Of a stretch of 64,000 bases of DNA, positions 51,701 through 54,806 are shown one piece after another. The translations under genes were made by a program, and so were the position numbers. Location: positions 5,332,001-5,396,000 of the forward strand of contig NC_066269.1 in the NCBI RefSeq assembly GCF_905404315.1. The letters run 5' to 3'. Numbering within the stretch: position 1 is the first letter of the stretch; the number at the start of each line of letters is the position of its first letter. A model generated the notes under the pieces. That model was given only the letters and a program-made list of their open reading frames with translations. It was not told where the DNA came from and did no database searches. Origin of the DNA: Leptidea sinapis. Lineage: Eukaryota > Arthropoda > Insecta > Lepidoptera > Pieridae.

Positions 51701-54413
51701 CTCGATCTCTAATTGATTTATGTTTATCCCTATCGGTCCTGAGAGATGGCTTATACCCTCTGTCACCCTCAGAATCACCAGCAGAAGAACCATGGTTGAG
51801 TGATTGTCTACGAGATCCATTTGGTTGATATTCCTTGGAAATCAAATCATTTCTTTCAAGTCCATCATTTATGCTCTCATATGAATGTTCTCTTACTGAC
51901 ATTTCAACAGATGGAACAGTACTCAAGTCTTGTAAGTTTTCTCCTTCCATAATGATGTCTCTCTGTTGATCCTCAACAGGTGCACTATAATCAGGTGCCA
52001 CAGTATTATTATCTTCTACAGCACCAATTACATTTCTGGATGTATTTCTCATGTTCTGATCCATATAATCAGAGCCATCAACATTTTGCTCACGCAGCTC
52101 TGACAAAGCTATGTCTGCCATGATAGGGAAAGTATTGTCCACACCTGTGACTACTCTAGGCTCATTTGCACTACTAAAGTTGGTATTTTGATACTGAGAA
52201 TATTCATCATTGCTTGGCTCTCCTGGTACCATTCTGTCAAAACCAAGTGGTCTTCTTTCGGTAGATCTCATTGGAGGTGTTTGAGCATAATTATCTGGTA
52301 ACTGCTGCCCATCTGCTCTTCTATAAGGCCTAGAAATATTTTCTGTAGGTTGACCATCAACATGGCGATCCATATACACTTCACCAGGTTGGTTGTAGCA
52401 ACTGTCAGATTCATTTTGTTGCCCAGGGACCATTCTTGCTAGTCCTGGTGGTGGTTCTTCACCAGATACATTTAAGTTTTGATTATATTCCATATCTTGT
52501 TGACCTACACCCATTCTCCTAGAACTACTTGGTGGAGGACGACTAAAGTCAGTATTTTCTCCATAATCACTGCCAGAGAGATGTGCTGTTTGTAAATATT
52601 CATTTCTATCATTTTGTGGCGCAACTTCTAAATTATCTGGTACATGTTGTGTGACAGCAGATGATGTTCTATACATAGATGAAGCCAACAGCTCGTCTGG
52701 CTGTTCAGAGTTGTCTGGTGTGGTTTCCAAATTAGCACCAAAACTTGATGGAACATTATCTTGATGTGATATTTTATTAACTATAAGAGGAGATGTTAAT
52801 CCTCCCCCAGAAGATATTGGTGGAGTCATGCTATGAGGCATCTTGGAAATGGGCTTATGGGTGAATGTACCTGCATGTTTGAAAGGATTCTGTGGCACTG
52901 ATGATTGATAGTTTGATGGAGATTGTGACATGTTTGATTGTGAAATAGTATTACTCAAACTTAGAACTGGTGGTACTGCATTTGTTGCAGAAGCTTGAAT
53001 AGAAGACAAGTTTTTTGGTGGTAGTGGTGGAGATGATGTGGGCCTAGTGAGATATCCAGTTGCTACAGGGGGAGGGGGAGGCATAGGAGACTGTCTAGTC
53101 GTCACATTGGGACCAATATTAGATGTTGAAATATTGATTCCTTCACTGATTTGTATAGGACTTGTAGCTACAGTGCTATTAATGTGCATATCTCTGACAG
53201 ACTGAGCTAATAAATCAGCCTGTTGCATGTTAGTATTGAATGGCATTTTGTCATGTGTAAGAGTATCCTCTCGAAAATTTAGTGTGTTTTCATTTGTAGA
53301 ATTATCTGTGTTTTGATTGTAATTAAGGTTAGAGGAATCAGTATTTGGTCCAGGACTACTCTTATCAGAATTCCGTGACTGATTTTCACTTCTATATGTA
53401 CTATGCGTCTCTTCTGAATGAGTGAGTGGGCCATCACTAGAGTCTTGGGACATTTGGGATTCTATTGACCACTGTGGAGTTAAATTTTCTAAATGAAACC
53501 GCTTTCCTAGTGCCAAATTAGGCATTTGTTCCTTTACTACATCTCTGTCATTAAGAGATTTAACATGATCAGTGGGCAATGCCACATTGTCAGTTATTTC
53601 TGTACTAGGTGACACCTCTGGAAAATTATTAGCATTAATTTGATTTTGAGATACATTTGGAATAGGTCCTGAAAACTCTTGGACTTGAATGTTGGACGCA
53701 GACTCATGTTTGTTACTTTGTTTCTCTTCCAGTGACCAATTCCAATTATCTGTAGTTGCAAAACTTTCCTCAATTATATTTGCATTTGTATTACTGTAAC
53801 TTTGAGCCTGACTATTTTGTTGCTGTAAATTTATTTGTCCCGATTTCACATTCTGTTTAGATAGGTCATCCCAGCCCCAACCCCAATTATCCTCCCATGC
53901 ATCCTTATTGCCCTCAATTTTCTGGTGCACTTGTTGTTGAGGAACATTTTGATAATAATGTTGTTGTTGTTGTAGTTGCTGCTGTTGTGTTGGAAATCTC
54001 TGTTGTGGAGGATCATAATTTTGACTGGCTGCATATGTTTGATTGTACACAGGTGATGATTGATACAACTGATTTGTATTTCCTACCCCTGCTTGTTGGG
54101 GGAAGGACTGTGTGTATTGCTGATTGTACTGCTGCTGTTGCTGTAGTTGCATTTGCCACATTTGTTGTTGCTGTTGCACTGTTTGGCCACCTTGCTGATT
54201 TGTGTACATACTTTGTTGACCTCCATATGGCTGAAAAGTAAGCAGCAAATTTAATTATAAAATGTATTTATACGGAAAAAATTTGGCCACGTCATTGTTT
54301 ATATGCTAATGTATTTGTTGAATATTGTTATCACTCACCTGACTCGACCCATAGGACGTCTGGTCTTGACCGGTCGGCGGTTCGCCAGCATTCGACCTCT
54401 TCATCCAAGACAT
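6678..54413 (-). CDS. Sec16: Sec16, ER exit site / COPII coat scaffold (26-exon gene)
   Basis: Sec16 organises transitional ER sites: its central domain binds Sec13 and recruits COPII coat parts for ER-to-Golgi export. Coding exons (high to low): 54413-54339, 54230-51475, 51239-50983, 47066-46926, 46858-46718, 44914-44830, 40070-39971, 39119-38969, 35472-35345, 35102-35018, 34904-34833, 34023-33934, 32787-32618, 29468-29363, 29199-28937, 27922-27771, 25027-24871, 21724-21584, 17730-17566, 13145-13032, 12233-12066, 11424-11321, 10792-10713, 10159-10008, 8170-8084, 6722-6678. All have GT/AG borders and join in phase to 1994 residues. Layout: disordered Gln/Asn-rich N-terminus (1 to about 850), Arg/Glu/Asp-rich block (about 850-1030), central conserved domain (about 1152-1590; RMTPFKYSTAHIK, GTDIAELL, WGHALQLAS, GDSLASRGLIYSSQFCYL), Gln-rich stretch (about 1650-1675), C-terminal WFGG...DDKNPTIVWDE motif (about 1812-1845), SYVDVFNPGG (about 1905-1914). 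Start: first ATG after a stop-rich 5' flank, MSWMKRSN. Introns are TE-laden. Identity rests on many colinear family motifs. Confidence 0.93.
6753..7147 (-). mobile_element. MITE with ~30-bp imperfect TIR, copy 1
   Basis: Its reverse complement matches 38587-38948 along its whole length by eye. Ends are related inverted repeats (CCACTGACC versus CCAATGACC, then ACCACTGGAC). No coding capacity. It sits about 30 bases upstream of the last Sec16 acceptor. Confidence 0.6.
7262..7482. repeat. Palindromic MITE of the 'attacacgcgttttaat' family, copy 1
   Basis: Two inverted arms carry a shared block (attacacgcgttttaatcc and its complement). Related copies lie at about 8465-8580, 9912-9980, 11045-11250 and 44965-45125. 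Confidence 0.55.
7730..7948 (+). repeat. LINE 3' end with T/A-rich tail
   Basis: Broken frame reads WNQLPAAV, then GTFKKRAYSHLKGRQR, the C-terminal text of CR1/Jockey-like LINEs, ending in an A-run. A diverged piece of the same segment lies at 44020-44085. Confidence 0.6.
8084..8170 (-). CDS. Sec16: Sec16 exon 25
   Basis: Encodes RPPAGGTRLVSMPPSPRAPP and on to RSIHQ, phase 0 at both ends; acceptor GTGCCAG, donor GTACCC. Pro-rich disordered tail. Confidence 0.75.
8465..8580. repeat. Palindromic MITE arm, copy 2
   Basis: Shares the aaaggattaaaacgcgtgt block with the element at 7262; only one arm is clear. Confidence 0.5.
8780..8942 (+). repeat. SINE/LINE 3' module ('cccgctgagtttgttgcgcc' repeat)
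   Basis: A run of A, the cccgctgagttt block, a ctgaggcattcattttg block and a tail of repeated ttgaatttgaattt. Other copies are at 12370-12515 (+) and 27160-27300 (-). It is a common retroposon 3' end in moths and butterflies. Confidence 0.6.
8944..9884. mobile_element. Possible non-autonomous DNA transposon with ~17-bp TIR
   Basis: The ends gggcctaccatgaactc (left) and the complement of aagttgatggtaggccc (right) are near-identical inverted repeats; no intact ORF inside. No clear target-site duplication, so it is tentative. Confidence 0.35.
9912..9980. repeat. Palindromic MITE arm, copy 3
   Basis: Contains gttacaattacacgcgtttt followed by aatcctttaaaagtgtttt, as in the copies at 7262 and 44965. 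It lies within 30 bases of Sec16 exon 24's donor side. Confidence 0.5.
10008..10159 (-). CDS. Sec16: Sec16 exon 24 (SYVDVFNPGG motif)
   Basis: Completes an Asn codon, then IKKSYVDVFNPGG, a conserved Sec16 C-terminal motif, and a Pro/Ala-rich repeat (APPTAL twice). Donor GTACGTCC. Confidence 0.9.
10713..10792 (-). CDS. Sec16: Sec16 exon 23
   Basis: Encodes ATSTPLQSPGALVAGGANLY and KMQRGR, joining the next exon as MQRGRNIKKSYVDVFNPGG, a strong check of phase. Donor GTGAGTTA. Confidence 0.88.
11045..11250. repeat. Palindromic MITE, diverged copy 4
   Basis: An arm with aaaaggcttaaatcgcatgt opposite an arm with acacgcgtactaatccgtta; weaker match to the 7262 family. Confidence 0.35.
11321..11424 (-). 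CDS. Sec16: Sec16 exon 22 (IVWDE motif)
   Basis: Opens with IVWDENTKRWVN, continuing DDKNPT of the preceding exon; this is the diagnostic Sec16 C-terminal signature. A Pro-rich run follows. Confidence 0.92.
11764..11832 (+). repeat. tRNA-derived SINE head / tRNA-like pseudogene
   Basis: Folds as a tRNA: acceptor GAACGGT with ATCGTTC, D stem GCAC/GTGC, anticodon stem CTCGC/GCGAG with a 7-base loop (ACGGAAC, centre GGA), and a B-box-like TTCGAATCC. The T stem is broken, position 33 is not T, and the variable arm is too short for tRNA-Ser, so I take it as a SINE head rather than a working tRNA. Confidence 0.5.
12066..12233 (-). CDS. Sec16: Sec16 exon 21 (WFGG...DDKNP motif)
   Basis: Encodes QTDRESETP, a Gly/Lys-rich linker, then WFGGILNKLS and MILPDDKNPT. 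The acceptor is a CAGCAG tandem, so the exon may begin at 12233 or 12230. Donor GTAAGA. Confidence 0.9.
12370..12515 (+). repeat. SINE/LINE 3' module, copy 2
   Basis: Contains aagcccgctgagtttcgtgt and the later gacgttcaataagt block, as in 8780-8942; more diverged. Confidence 0.5.
13032..13145 (-). CDS. Sec16: Sec16 exon 20
   Basis: Encodes GYGDNGPAEEPPRAIRLPG through DDVRPPSAD, phase 0 at both ends; acceptor GCGGAAG, donor GTAAGTAG. It is the alternative to the terminal exon at 16617-17078. Confidence 0.82.
13525..13738. repeat. Diverged copy of the 'cgccccgcccattacaa' repeat
   Basis: Resembles 39500-39780 in order of blocks (gccc(c/t)gcccattacaa, cacaataatacttgcatatt, actgcttgatg). The family is interspersed; no coding content. 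Confidence 0.4.
13905..14055. repeat. Palindromic MITE (acgagtgttgtaatgttgta family), arm 1
   Basis: Contains acatcatccaaacgagtgttg and gttagcttattgccaacatt. The same blocks make the full palindrome at 27465-27735 and the element split by the hAT insertion at 35832. Confidence 0.6.
14435..14522. repeat. Palindromic MITE, partial arm
   Basis: Contains atgttagcagtaagctaact and gggtgtagataaagtctttt, the terminal block of the MITE at 27465. Confidence 0.5.
14524..15178 (-). repeat. CR1/Jockey-like LINE 3' part
   Basis: An open - strand frame of 189 codons holds the reverse transcriptase C-terminal region (SKKLGVINRARQYF, QVRPHMEYCCHLWSG, PFDCVQRRAARIVGD, then ERLDHLALRRDVASLCVFYR) and ends in the 3' GDHLTTGDPYARLSSYSI segment before a T-run. 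5'-truncated. Stronger open frame than the other copies, so a young insertion. Confidence 0.8.
15180..16440. other. Intron, no feature recognised
   Basis: AT-rich intronic sequence with no exon that fits the Sec16 frame and no element I can name. Confidence 0.4.
16449..16454 (-). promoter_or_regulatory. Polyadenylation signal for the alternative Sec16 end
   Basis: AATAAA on the - strand, 163 bases past the stop codon at 16617. It supports use of 16617-17078 as a terminal exon. Confidence 0.45.
16617..17078 (-). CDS. Sec16: Alternative terminal exon of Sec16, repeat-bearing tail
   Basis: Follows acceptor GGGGCAG, is open in the phase (0) left by exon 19, and runs 153 codons to TGA. The tail begins Arg/Pro-rich, then holds three versions of one motif: GTFPIDEPC, RTFPTDEPC and KTYDIDEPI (the last ends the protein, ILY), separated by an Asp-rich stretch and a helix-like HIERSMRILESMLARH. 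I know no function for it. Isoform length would be 1898 residues, lacking the DDKNP-IVWDE and SYVDVFNPGG motifs. The alternative is that it belongs to another - strand gene nested here; GC content and codon use match Sec16 exons. Transcript data would decide. Confidence 0.6.
   Translation of the reverse strand, partial: GGVRRRRGRPAPAEVAPLPRAPPPPRAPRRSRESLSVGDSPLFRPLVFNGTFPIDEPCDVDADELDDDVDDIDYNDSPSPPPARHIERSMRILESMLARHAGVYVRRGAGPRTFPTDEPCGAGGEPRMRRRAPHAAYYVAGPKTYDIDEPILY
17566..17730 (-). CDS. Sec16: Sec16 exon 19
   Basis: Encodes SVPPPPVPTYEPYELREE through DTHYGYQD, a Pro/Tyr-rich linker, phase 0 at both ends. Acceptor GGTTCCAG, donor GTATGTAC. Confidence 0.85.
18105..18415 (-). repeat. CR1/Jockey-like LINE 3' end
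   Basis: Near-identical by eye to the 3' 300 bases of the copy at 14524-15178, ending at the same T-run. Severe 5' truncation. Confidence 0.75.
18416..18560 (-). repeat. Jockey-type LINE RT fragment
   Basis: The - strand carries the degraded G(I/V)PQ-SILGPLLF text of reverse transcriptase box B, fused to the preceding LINE end. Confidence 0.4.
18830..21178 (+). mobile_element. CR1/Jockey-like LINE, 5'-truncated, frameshifted
   Basis: Order of parts: end of the AP-type endonuclease (LGTSDHCLVRSVVPIRR, with the catalytic SDH), linker, reverse transcriptase (SDPANYRPIAITSLLSKI; GVPQGCVLSPTL; HCYADDS, the metal-binding YADD box, at 20212-20232), and the C-terminal thumb region, ending at an A-run (about 21167-21175). 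Several frameshifts break the ORF. It shares the endonuclease part with the - strand copy at 25262-26815. Lies within Sec16 intron 18. Confidence 0.85.
21584..21724 (-). CDS. Sec16: Sec16 exon 18 (Gln-rich)
   Basis: Encodes AAISQQSTPQHQ, a run of QQLQQQYQQQYQQQQ, then MSESYSEQRDENTWHDQ; phase 0 at both ends. Acceptor TTGTTGCAG, donor GTTGAG. Confidence 0.85.
21765..24155 (-). mobile_element. Tc1/mariner-superfamily element, DD41D type, with long TIRs
   Basis: A complete element: TIRs start CAGGGTGTCCCAAAACTCAA at 21765 and end with its complement at 24155, flanked by TA. The arms match for about 430 bases, far longer than the 20-30 of classic mariners. The outermost 100 bases are almost identical in both arms, which suggests recent activity. 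The transposase lies between the arms on the - strand. Confidence 0.9.
22315..23401 (-). pseudogene. DD41D mariner-like transposase, frameshifted
   Basis: Cut-and-paste transposase. N-terminal helix-turn-helix pair (about 25-125; VEND-STSVRSIEIATGVAKS), then a DDE/D catalytic core: first Asp in LWTDEST, second in WYQQDGCPAHY, third in SPDLNPVDF, 41 residues after the second, which fits the DD41D group described in insects. The main frame stops at about residue 303 because a T-run at 22507-22513 is one base short of the frame that continues into the C-terminal helix (WGCIKEKVYSKP). A second shift lies near 22390. So the copy is probably inactive, though recently so. Confidence 0.85.
24871..25027 (-). 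CDS. Sec16: Sec16 exon 17
   Basis: Completes an Arg codon, then LKYFDPALAEG, an acidic Gly-rich linker and HQQWVTDIQHVVDTQA; phase 0 at its end. Last helices of the central domain region. Confidence 0.85.
25262..26815 (-). mobile_element. CR1/Jockey-like LINE, endonuclease to early RT
   Basis: The - strand carries an AP-endonuclease (VVLGDFNSNNAQWLG; LGTSDHCLV) in a 375-codon open frame with shifts, then the first third of the reverse transcriptase (NYRPIAITSLLSKI...). The 3' part is missing, an unusual 3' truncation (rearranged copy). Opposite orientation to 18830-21178, with which it shares most of its sequence. Confidence 0.82.
27004..27082. repeat. Short tandem repeat (tgtagttagtta)
   Basis: Three to four imperfect copies of agttagttaactgtagttag-type units of about 11-12 bases. 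Confidence 0.55.
27160..27300 (-). repeat. SINE/LINE 3' module, copy 3 (reverse)
   Basis: Reverse complement of the module at 8780-8942, including aaatatttgtattcaaaata and ctcagagggcttctt. Confidence 0.55.
27465..27738. mobile_element. Full palindromic MITE
   Basis: About 270 bases that fold on themselves: catacaagactttatctacacc ... gttagcttattgctaacatt ... acatcatccaaacgagtgttg opposite the complements of all these blocks. Other copies: 13905, 14435, 35625 (split). No ORF. Confidence 0.7.
27771..27922 (-). CDS. Sec16: Sec16 exon 16
   Basis: Encodes VYKLVAALRLADVGECERAL through ARLAD plus two bases; matches the family's helical segment VYKLLYASRLADYG. High GC. Confidence 0.9.
28008..28284 (+). 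mobile_element. Non-autonomous Helitron-like element
   Basis: Starts at TCTCGTGTCACGGTGTGCGG and ends at GCTGGGTCAGCTAGT, as lepidopteran Helitrons do (5' TC, 3' CTAG before T). No coding content. A related fragment follows at 28300-28400 and another 5' end at 35215-35310. Confidence 0.6.
28480..28545 (+). repeat. tRNA-derived SINE head
   Basis: Has an A-box-like tagctcagatggga and a B-box ggttcgaatcc at tRNA-like spacing; no full cloverleaf. Confidence 0.4.
28640..28872 (+). repeat. RTE-type LINE 3' fragment
   Basis: Broken frame gives VLPVMTYGT, AKRAMERAI and RIAKLKW-like text of RTE reverse transcriptase C-termini. Confidence 0.6.
28937..29199 (-). CDS. Sec16: Sec16 exon 15 (central domain core)
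   Basis: Encodes GDSLASRGLIYSSQFCYLTA, a diagnostic Sec16 segment, then a Pro-rich loop and TEIYEYAISLSQDYVINELQ. The Pro-rich loop appears longer than in vertebrate proteins. Confidence 0.93.
29363..29468 (-). CDS. Sec16: Sec16 exon 14
   Basis: Encodes CVSDERWGDWRVHAAMILAN through LTQIG, matching the family's EKWGDWRPHLAM segment. Acceptor is TGTAG; donor GTAACG. Confidence 0.92.
29494..29855. repeat. Tandem duplication, two 181-bp units
   Basis: Units 29494-29674 and 29675-29855 appear identical base for base by eye. The first unit begins 26 bases upstream of Sec16 exon 14's acceptor. Confidence 0.9.
30060..32396 (+). mobile_element. Jockey-type LINE, degraded, near full RT length
   Basis: Reads through linker (YPKWYSPALIKWLKEKHKNL), box A (DCSKAFNRIDHE), box B (GVPQGSLLGPVLF) and a mutated YADD box (FPDD at about 31399), then the C-terminal QRTCASFKNIKT and ILYCTFVRSILEY. 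Ends in an aataaataaaataaa tail at 32375-32396. Many stops; dead. Inside Sec16 intron 13. Confidence 0.75.
32618..32787 (-). CDS. Sec16: Sec16 exon 13 (Sec13-binding helical region)
   Basis: Completes Glu, then WAMQSGLWGHALQLASFCER through SALAARAPPAAT; matches the family's NGLWGHALLLAS and DPLQTVYQLMSGR segments. Confidence 0.93.
32810..33172 (+). repeat. CR1/Jockey-like LINE 3' fragment
   Basis: Text of the LINE C-terminal region (ARLDHLALR; SRGVFRRAV in a shifted frame) to the 3' A-run; deletions throughout. Confidence 0.65.
33345..33660 (-). repeat. Penelope-like LTR remnant with hammerhead-like motif
   Basis: The - strand over 33472-33422 shows the hammerhead ribozyme core CTGAGGA, a stem ACTTC/GAGGT with loop GTGTG, GAAAC, a two-pair helix III (loop AGGT) and a predicted cleavage site GTT before GACTTGTT, which pairs with AACATGTC (one mismatch). 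One extra T sits at the base of stem II. Small-helix-III hammerheads like this are known in Penelope-like retroelements. The assignment to that family is inference. Confidence 0.45.
33934..34023 (-). CDS. Sec16: Sec16 exon 12 (start of ACE1-like region)
   Basis: Encodes ASRTGVENERHAVDRFREYL and IYGNRQEAL, matching the family's ETERFRELLLYGRKKDAL. Confidence 0.93.
34833..34904 (-). CDS. Sec16: Sec16 exon 11
   Basis: Encodes GSRGATAVVSDPRDPPSSAP and AETL plus one base; disordered loop in the central domain. Donor GTTAGT chosen because only it keeps the frame. Confidence 0.8.
35018..35102 (-). CDS. Sec16: Sec16 exon 10 (GTDIAELL)
   Basis: Encodes VIMGTDIAELLMKNSKEYQH, matching VVGTDIAELL of Sec16 proteins. 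Acceptor GTTAG. Confidence 0.93.
35345..35472 (-). CDS. Sec16: Sec16 exon 9
   Basis: Encodes VTHKKSVLEYCRERARGAG through CVLLWELLALLLTQNG, corresponding to the SLLWNFIVLLCRQNG helix of vertebrate Sec16A. Confidence 0.92.
35625..35831. repeat. Palindromic MITE, left part, split by a hAT element
   Basis: Same blocks as 27465-27738. The right end resumes at 38132-38195 after the hAT insertion. Confidence 0.7.
36040..38003 (+). pseudogene. hAT transposase (TTF/ZMYM1-like), broken
   Basis: Parts in order: a TTF-type zinc finger (WFKNSTAYPWLAFS, then LCRTCVLFP, near 36057-36160), ATHDLPLRGTTEDGS, ADDTAYIS-like first acidic block of the RNase-H fold, MVGQGYDGCSTMAGHVGG, and the C-terminal dimerisation block LSLPVTTCTVERSFSTLRRV near 37775-37840, ending at TGA 38001-38003. 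Stops at about 36246 and 36455 and shifts around the hairpins at 36774-36856 break it. Non-functional. Confidence 0.8.
36774..36856. repeat. Two consecutive perfect hairpins, same 4-base loop
   Basis: Hairpin 1: arms 36774-36794 and 36799-36819 (21 bp) around atta. Hairpin 2: arms 36817-36834 and 36839-36856 (18 bp) around atta. They interrupt the hAT reading frame. Confidence 0.9.
38587..38948 (+). mobile_element. MITE with ~30-bp imperfect TIR, copy 2
   Basis: Inverted relative to the copy at 6753-7147 and similar along its length. Its right end is 20 bases from the donor of Sec16 exon 8. Confidence 0.6.
38969..39119 (-). CDS. Sec16: Sec16 exon 8
   Basis: Encodes GSLGGAALVLVRAAYPADG through MRCNAPLIKG, corresponding to the beta-rich FGPGGHLIKVIP and LARHL-type helix of the central domain. 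Confidence 0.9.
39400..39785 (+). repeat. Interspersed repeat ('cctcaacagccggaagacgt' + 'gcccattacaatgcagtg')
   Basis: Two adjacent repeat modules often seen in lepidopteran introns: ggaagacgtccactgctg and gccctgcccattacaa ... tctagccggcatccggtgca. Related to 13525-13738. Non-coding. Confidence 0.5.
39971..40070 (-). CDS. Sec16: Sec16 exon 7 (start of central conserved domain)
   Basis: Encodes ELTTDASLNLHLEESTVRSE and RMTPFKYSTAHIK; the latter is the conserved entry to the Sec16 central domain. Donor GTATCA. Confidence 0.92.
40140..40602 (-). repeat. CR1/Jockey-like LINE 3' fragment
   Basis: Same C-terminal region as 14524-15178 (QRTAAQIVGD, ERLDHFALRKDVASLCVFYR), with small deletions in the last 100 bases. 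Confidence 0.7.
40830..40992 (+). repeat. CR1/Jockey-like LINE internal fragment
   Basis: Holds text like the ...RRQYFTSCYHHQLCKTQIRPHMEYC... segment in a broken frame, ending at HPFDRIQRRA; abuts the left arm of the inverted duplication. Confidence 0.5.
41340..41640 (-). pseudogene. Adenain-like cysteine protease remnant, arm A
   Basis: Motifs: SDNKPGSHWVAIHI (catalytic His), FYSYGRPP (acidic position replaced by Tyr), then after a frameshift MCGEHC (catalytic Cys). This order is that of adenovirus-type / Ulp1-fold maturation proteases carried by Maverick/Polinton elements. Frameshifted, so dead. Confidence 0.6.
42800..43605 (+). pseudogene. Adenain-like cysteine protease remnant, arm B (interrupted)
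   Basis: VSNVDSDNKPGSHWVAIYID is read at about 42840-42900, then unrelated sequence intervenes, and the rest resumes near 43345 with FDSYGRPP, MCGEHC and a C-terminal NDFIKNFANDNN. All three catalytic motifs are present but split by the insertion and frameshifts. Confidence 0.6.
43634..43834 (-). pseudogene. Second ORF of the inverted element (unidentified)
   Basis: A 66-codon frame (starting FVMPTKKKTVCQTG) with an inverted, more broken partner at about 41040-41275 on the + strand (FVMPAKKKVWCHTG). I do not recognise it; its duplication argues it belongs to the element. Confidence 0.35.
43885..44829. other. Intron with minor LINE fragments
   Basis: A short LINE 3' piece (WNQLPAAVLPNQYNL-like) at about 44020-44085; otherwise nothing recognised. 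Confidence 0.4.
44830..44914 (-). CDS. Sec16: Sec16 exon 6
   Basis: Encodes GWPGAGHEERSSVHSGRSSA and NGLKGND plus two bases; acceptor GGTTGCAG, donor GTACGT. It precedes the central domain. Confidence 0.82.
44965..45128. mobile_element. Palindromic MITE, best copy of the 7262 family
   Basis: Inverted arms acacttttaaaggattaaaa and the complement at its end, with gttacaattacacacgtttt; about 160 bases, no ORF. Confidence 0.65.
45129..46089. other. Intron, nothing recognised
   Basis: AT-rich. A slightly GC-rich patch at 45520-45600 has no open frame that fits Sec16. Confidence 0.35.
46090..46450 (-). repeat. Jockey-type LINE RT fragment
   Basis: Reads VDMSKAFDFINHDILL and SGVSQRSILGPLLF, i.e. 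boxes A and B of a reverse transcriptase; truncated on both sides. Confidence 0.7.
46718..46858 (-). CDS. Sec16: Sec16 exon 5
   Basis: Encodes YGAADPYLAQRQQYEYYERL through HAPHYAYP plus one base; Tyr-rich. The YYERLRRTDPAAYMRLYNQL segment is typical of insect Sec16. Confidence 0.87.
46926..47066 (-). CDS. Sec16: Sec16 exon 4
   Basis: Encodes DTYSSGSRAGSREATATDED through RPRPTEPYYD plus one base; Arg/Pro-rich linker. Donor GTGAGT. Confidence 0.85.
47100..47680. other. Intron, nothing recognised
   Basis: Very AT-rich; a local palindrome near 47360-47400 (aactcaaactataaaaatat and its complement) is the only structure seen. Confidence 0.4.
47690..48285 (+). repeat. CR1/Jockey-like LINE fragment
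   Basis: Begins in IGILGLELSSDGQFRGHM and ends in the 3' A-run; deletions and frameshifts. Confidence 0.65.
48860..49460 (-). repeat. CR1-like LINE fragment
   Basis: On the - strand holds diverged text of the same C-terminal region (QRAARIIGN-like; LEIS-like) with many indels; a different subfamily from 14524. Confidence 0.4.
50090..50240 (-). repeat. SINE/LINE 3' module, related type
   Basis: The gagtttcttgcgccgcttca ... gccatttg ... aaataaatgcctttt arrangement resembles 60088-60270; non-coding. Confidence 0.35.
50983..51239 (-). CDS. Sec16: Sec16 exon 3 (Arg/Glu-rich)
   Basis: Encodes RYREGSYASKPPRPDDKERR through KEDEERRR plus one base: highly charged, repeated RYEER/RYEDER units. Codon use turns GC-rich here, unlike exon 2. 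Confidence 0.88.
51475..54230 (-). CDS. Sec16: Sec16 exon 2 (large N-terminal exon)
   Basis: A 2756-base exon encoding 918 codons: PYGGQQSMYTNQ, a poly-Gln stretch, DAWEDNWGWGWDDL, LGKRFHLENLTPQWSIESQM, Pro-rich repeats, a tandem GQQ/Pro-Gly region and an Arg/Asp/Glu-rich end. It forms the disordered scaffold part. AT-rich codons, in contrast to later exons. Confidence 0.95.
54339..54413 (-). CDS. Sec16: Sec16 exon 1 (start)
   Basis: MSWMKRSNAGEPPTGQDQTS then YGSSQ, phase 0, donor GTGAGTGA. Upstream - strand frame has stops, so this ATG is the likely start. Confidence 0.88.
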
Positions 54414-54806
54414 CCTGTTCTATCTATTATTGCGTAACATTTGAATAGAAACCACTATTACATATGTTATACTAGCACGAAAAGCCTTGTCACTACAAAG
54501 TAATATATATACAAAAACACTTTCACTATGTGATAAACCTAAAATTATTGATAGAAAACATTGATTTATCTGGACTATGTACAACACTCGTGTTACGCTC
54601 CTTATGACGTTCTCGTTTATAAAATTTTAATTGAAAAATGTATTTGGTATGTAGTTACATACACAAAATAGCAATTATTACCTATTTTTTTCAATTAATT
54701 CTTGACAGGTAACCATCGATCGAAGGTGCCTTGTTGGCATCACAGAGTAGCAAATACTATAATTACCTATGTATTCGGTACCCATGAAGTGCATTACATA
54801 TACATA
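54414..54806 (-). promoter_or_regulatory. Sec16 5' UTR / promoter region (inferred)
   Basis: The transcription start should lie here by position. No TATA box, initiator or other site can be assigned with confidence. Confidence 0.25.

Noticed and set aside
53897..54241. 114-codon + strand ORF rich in Val
   Set aside because: Antisense of the CAA/CAG-rich Gln stretch in Sec16 exon 2.
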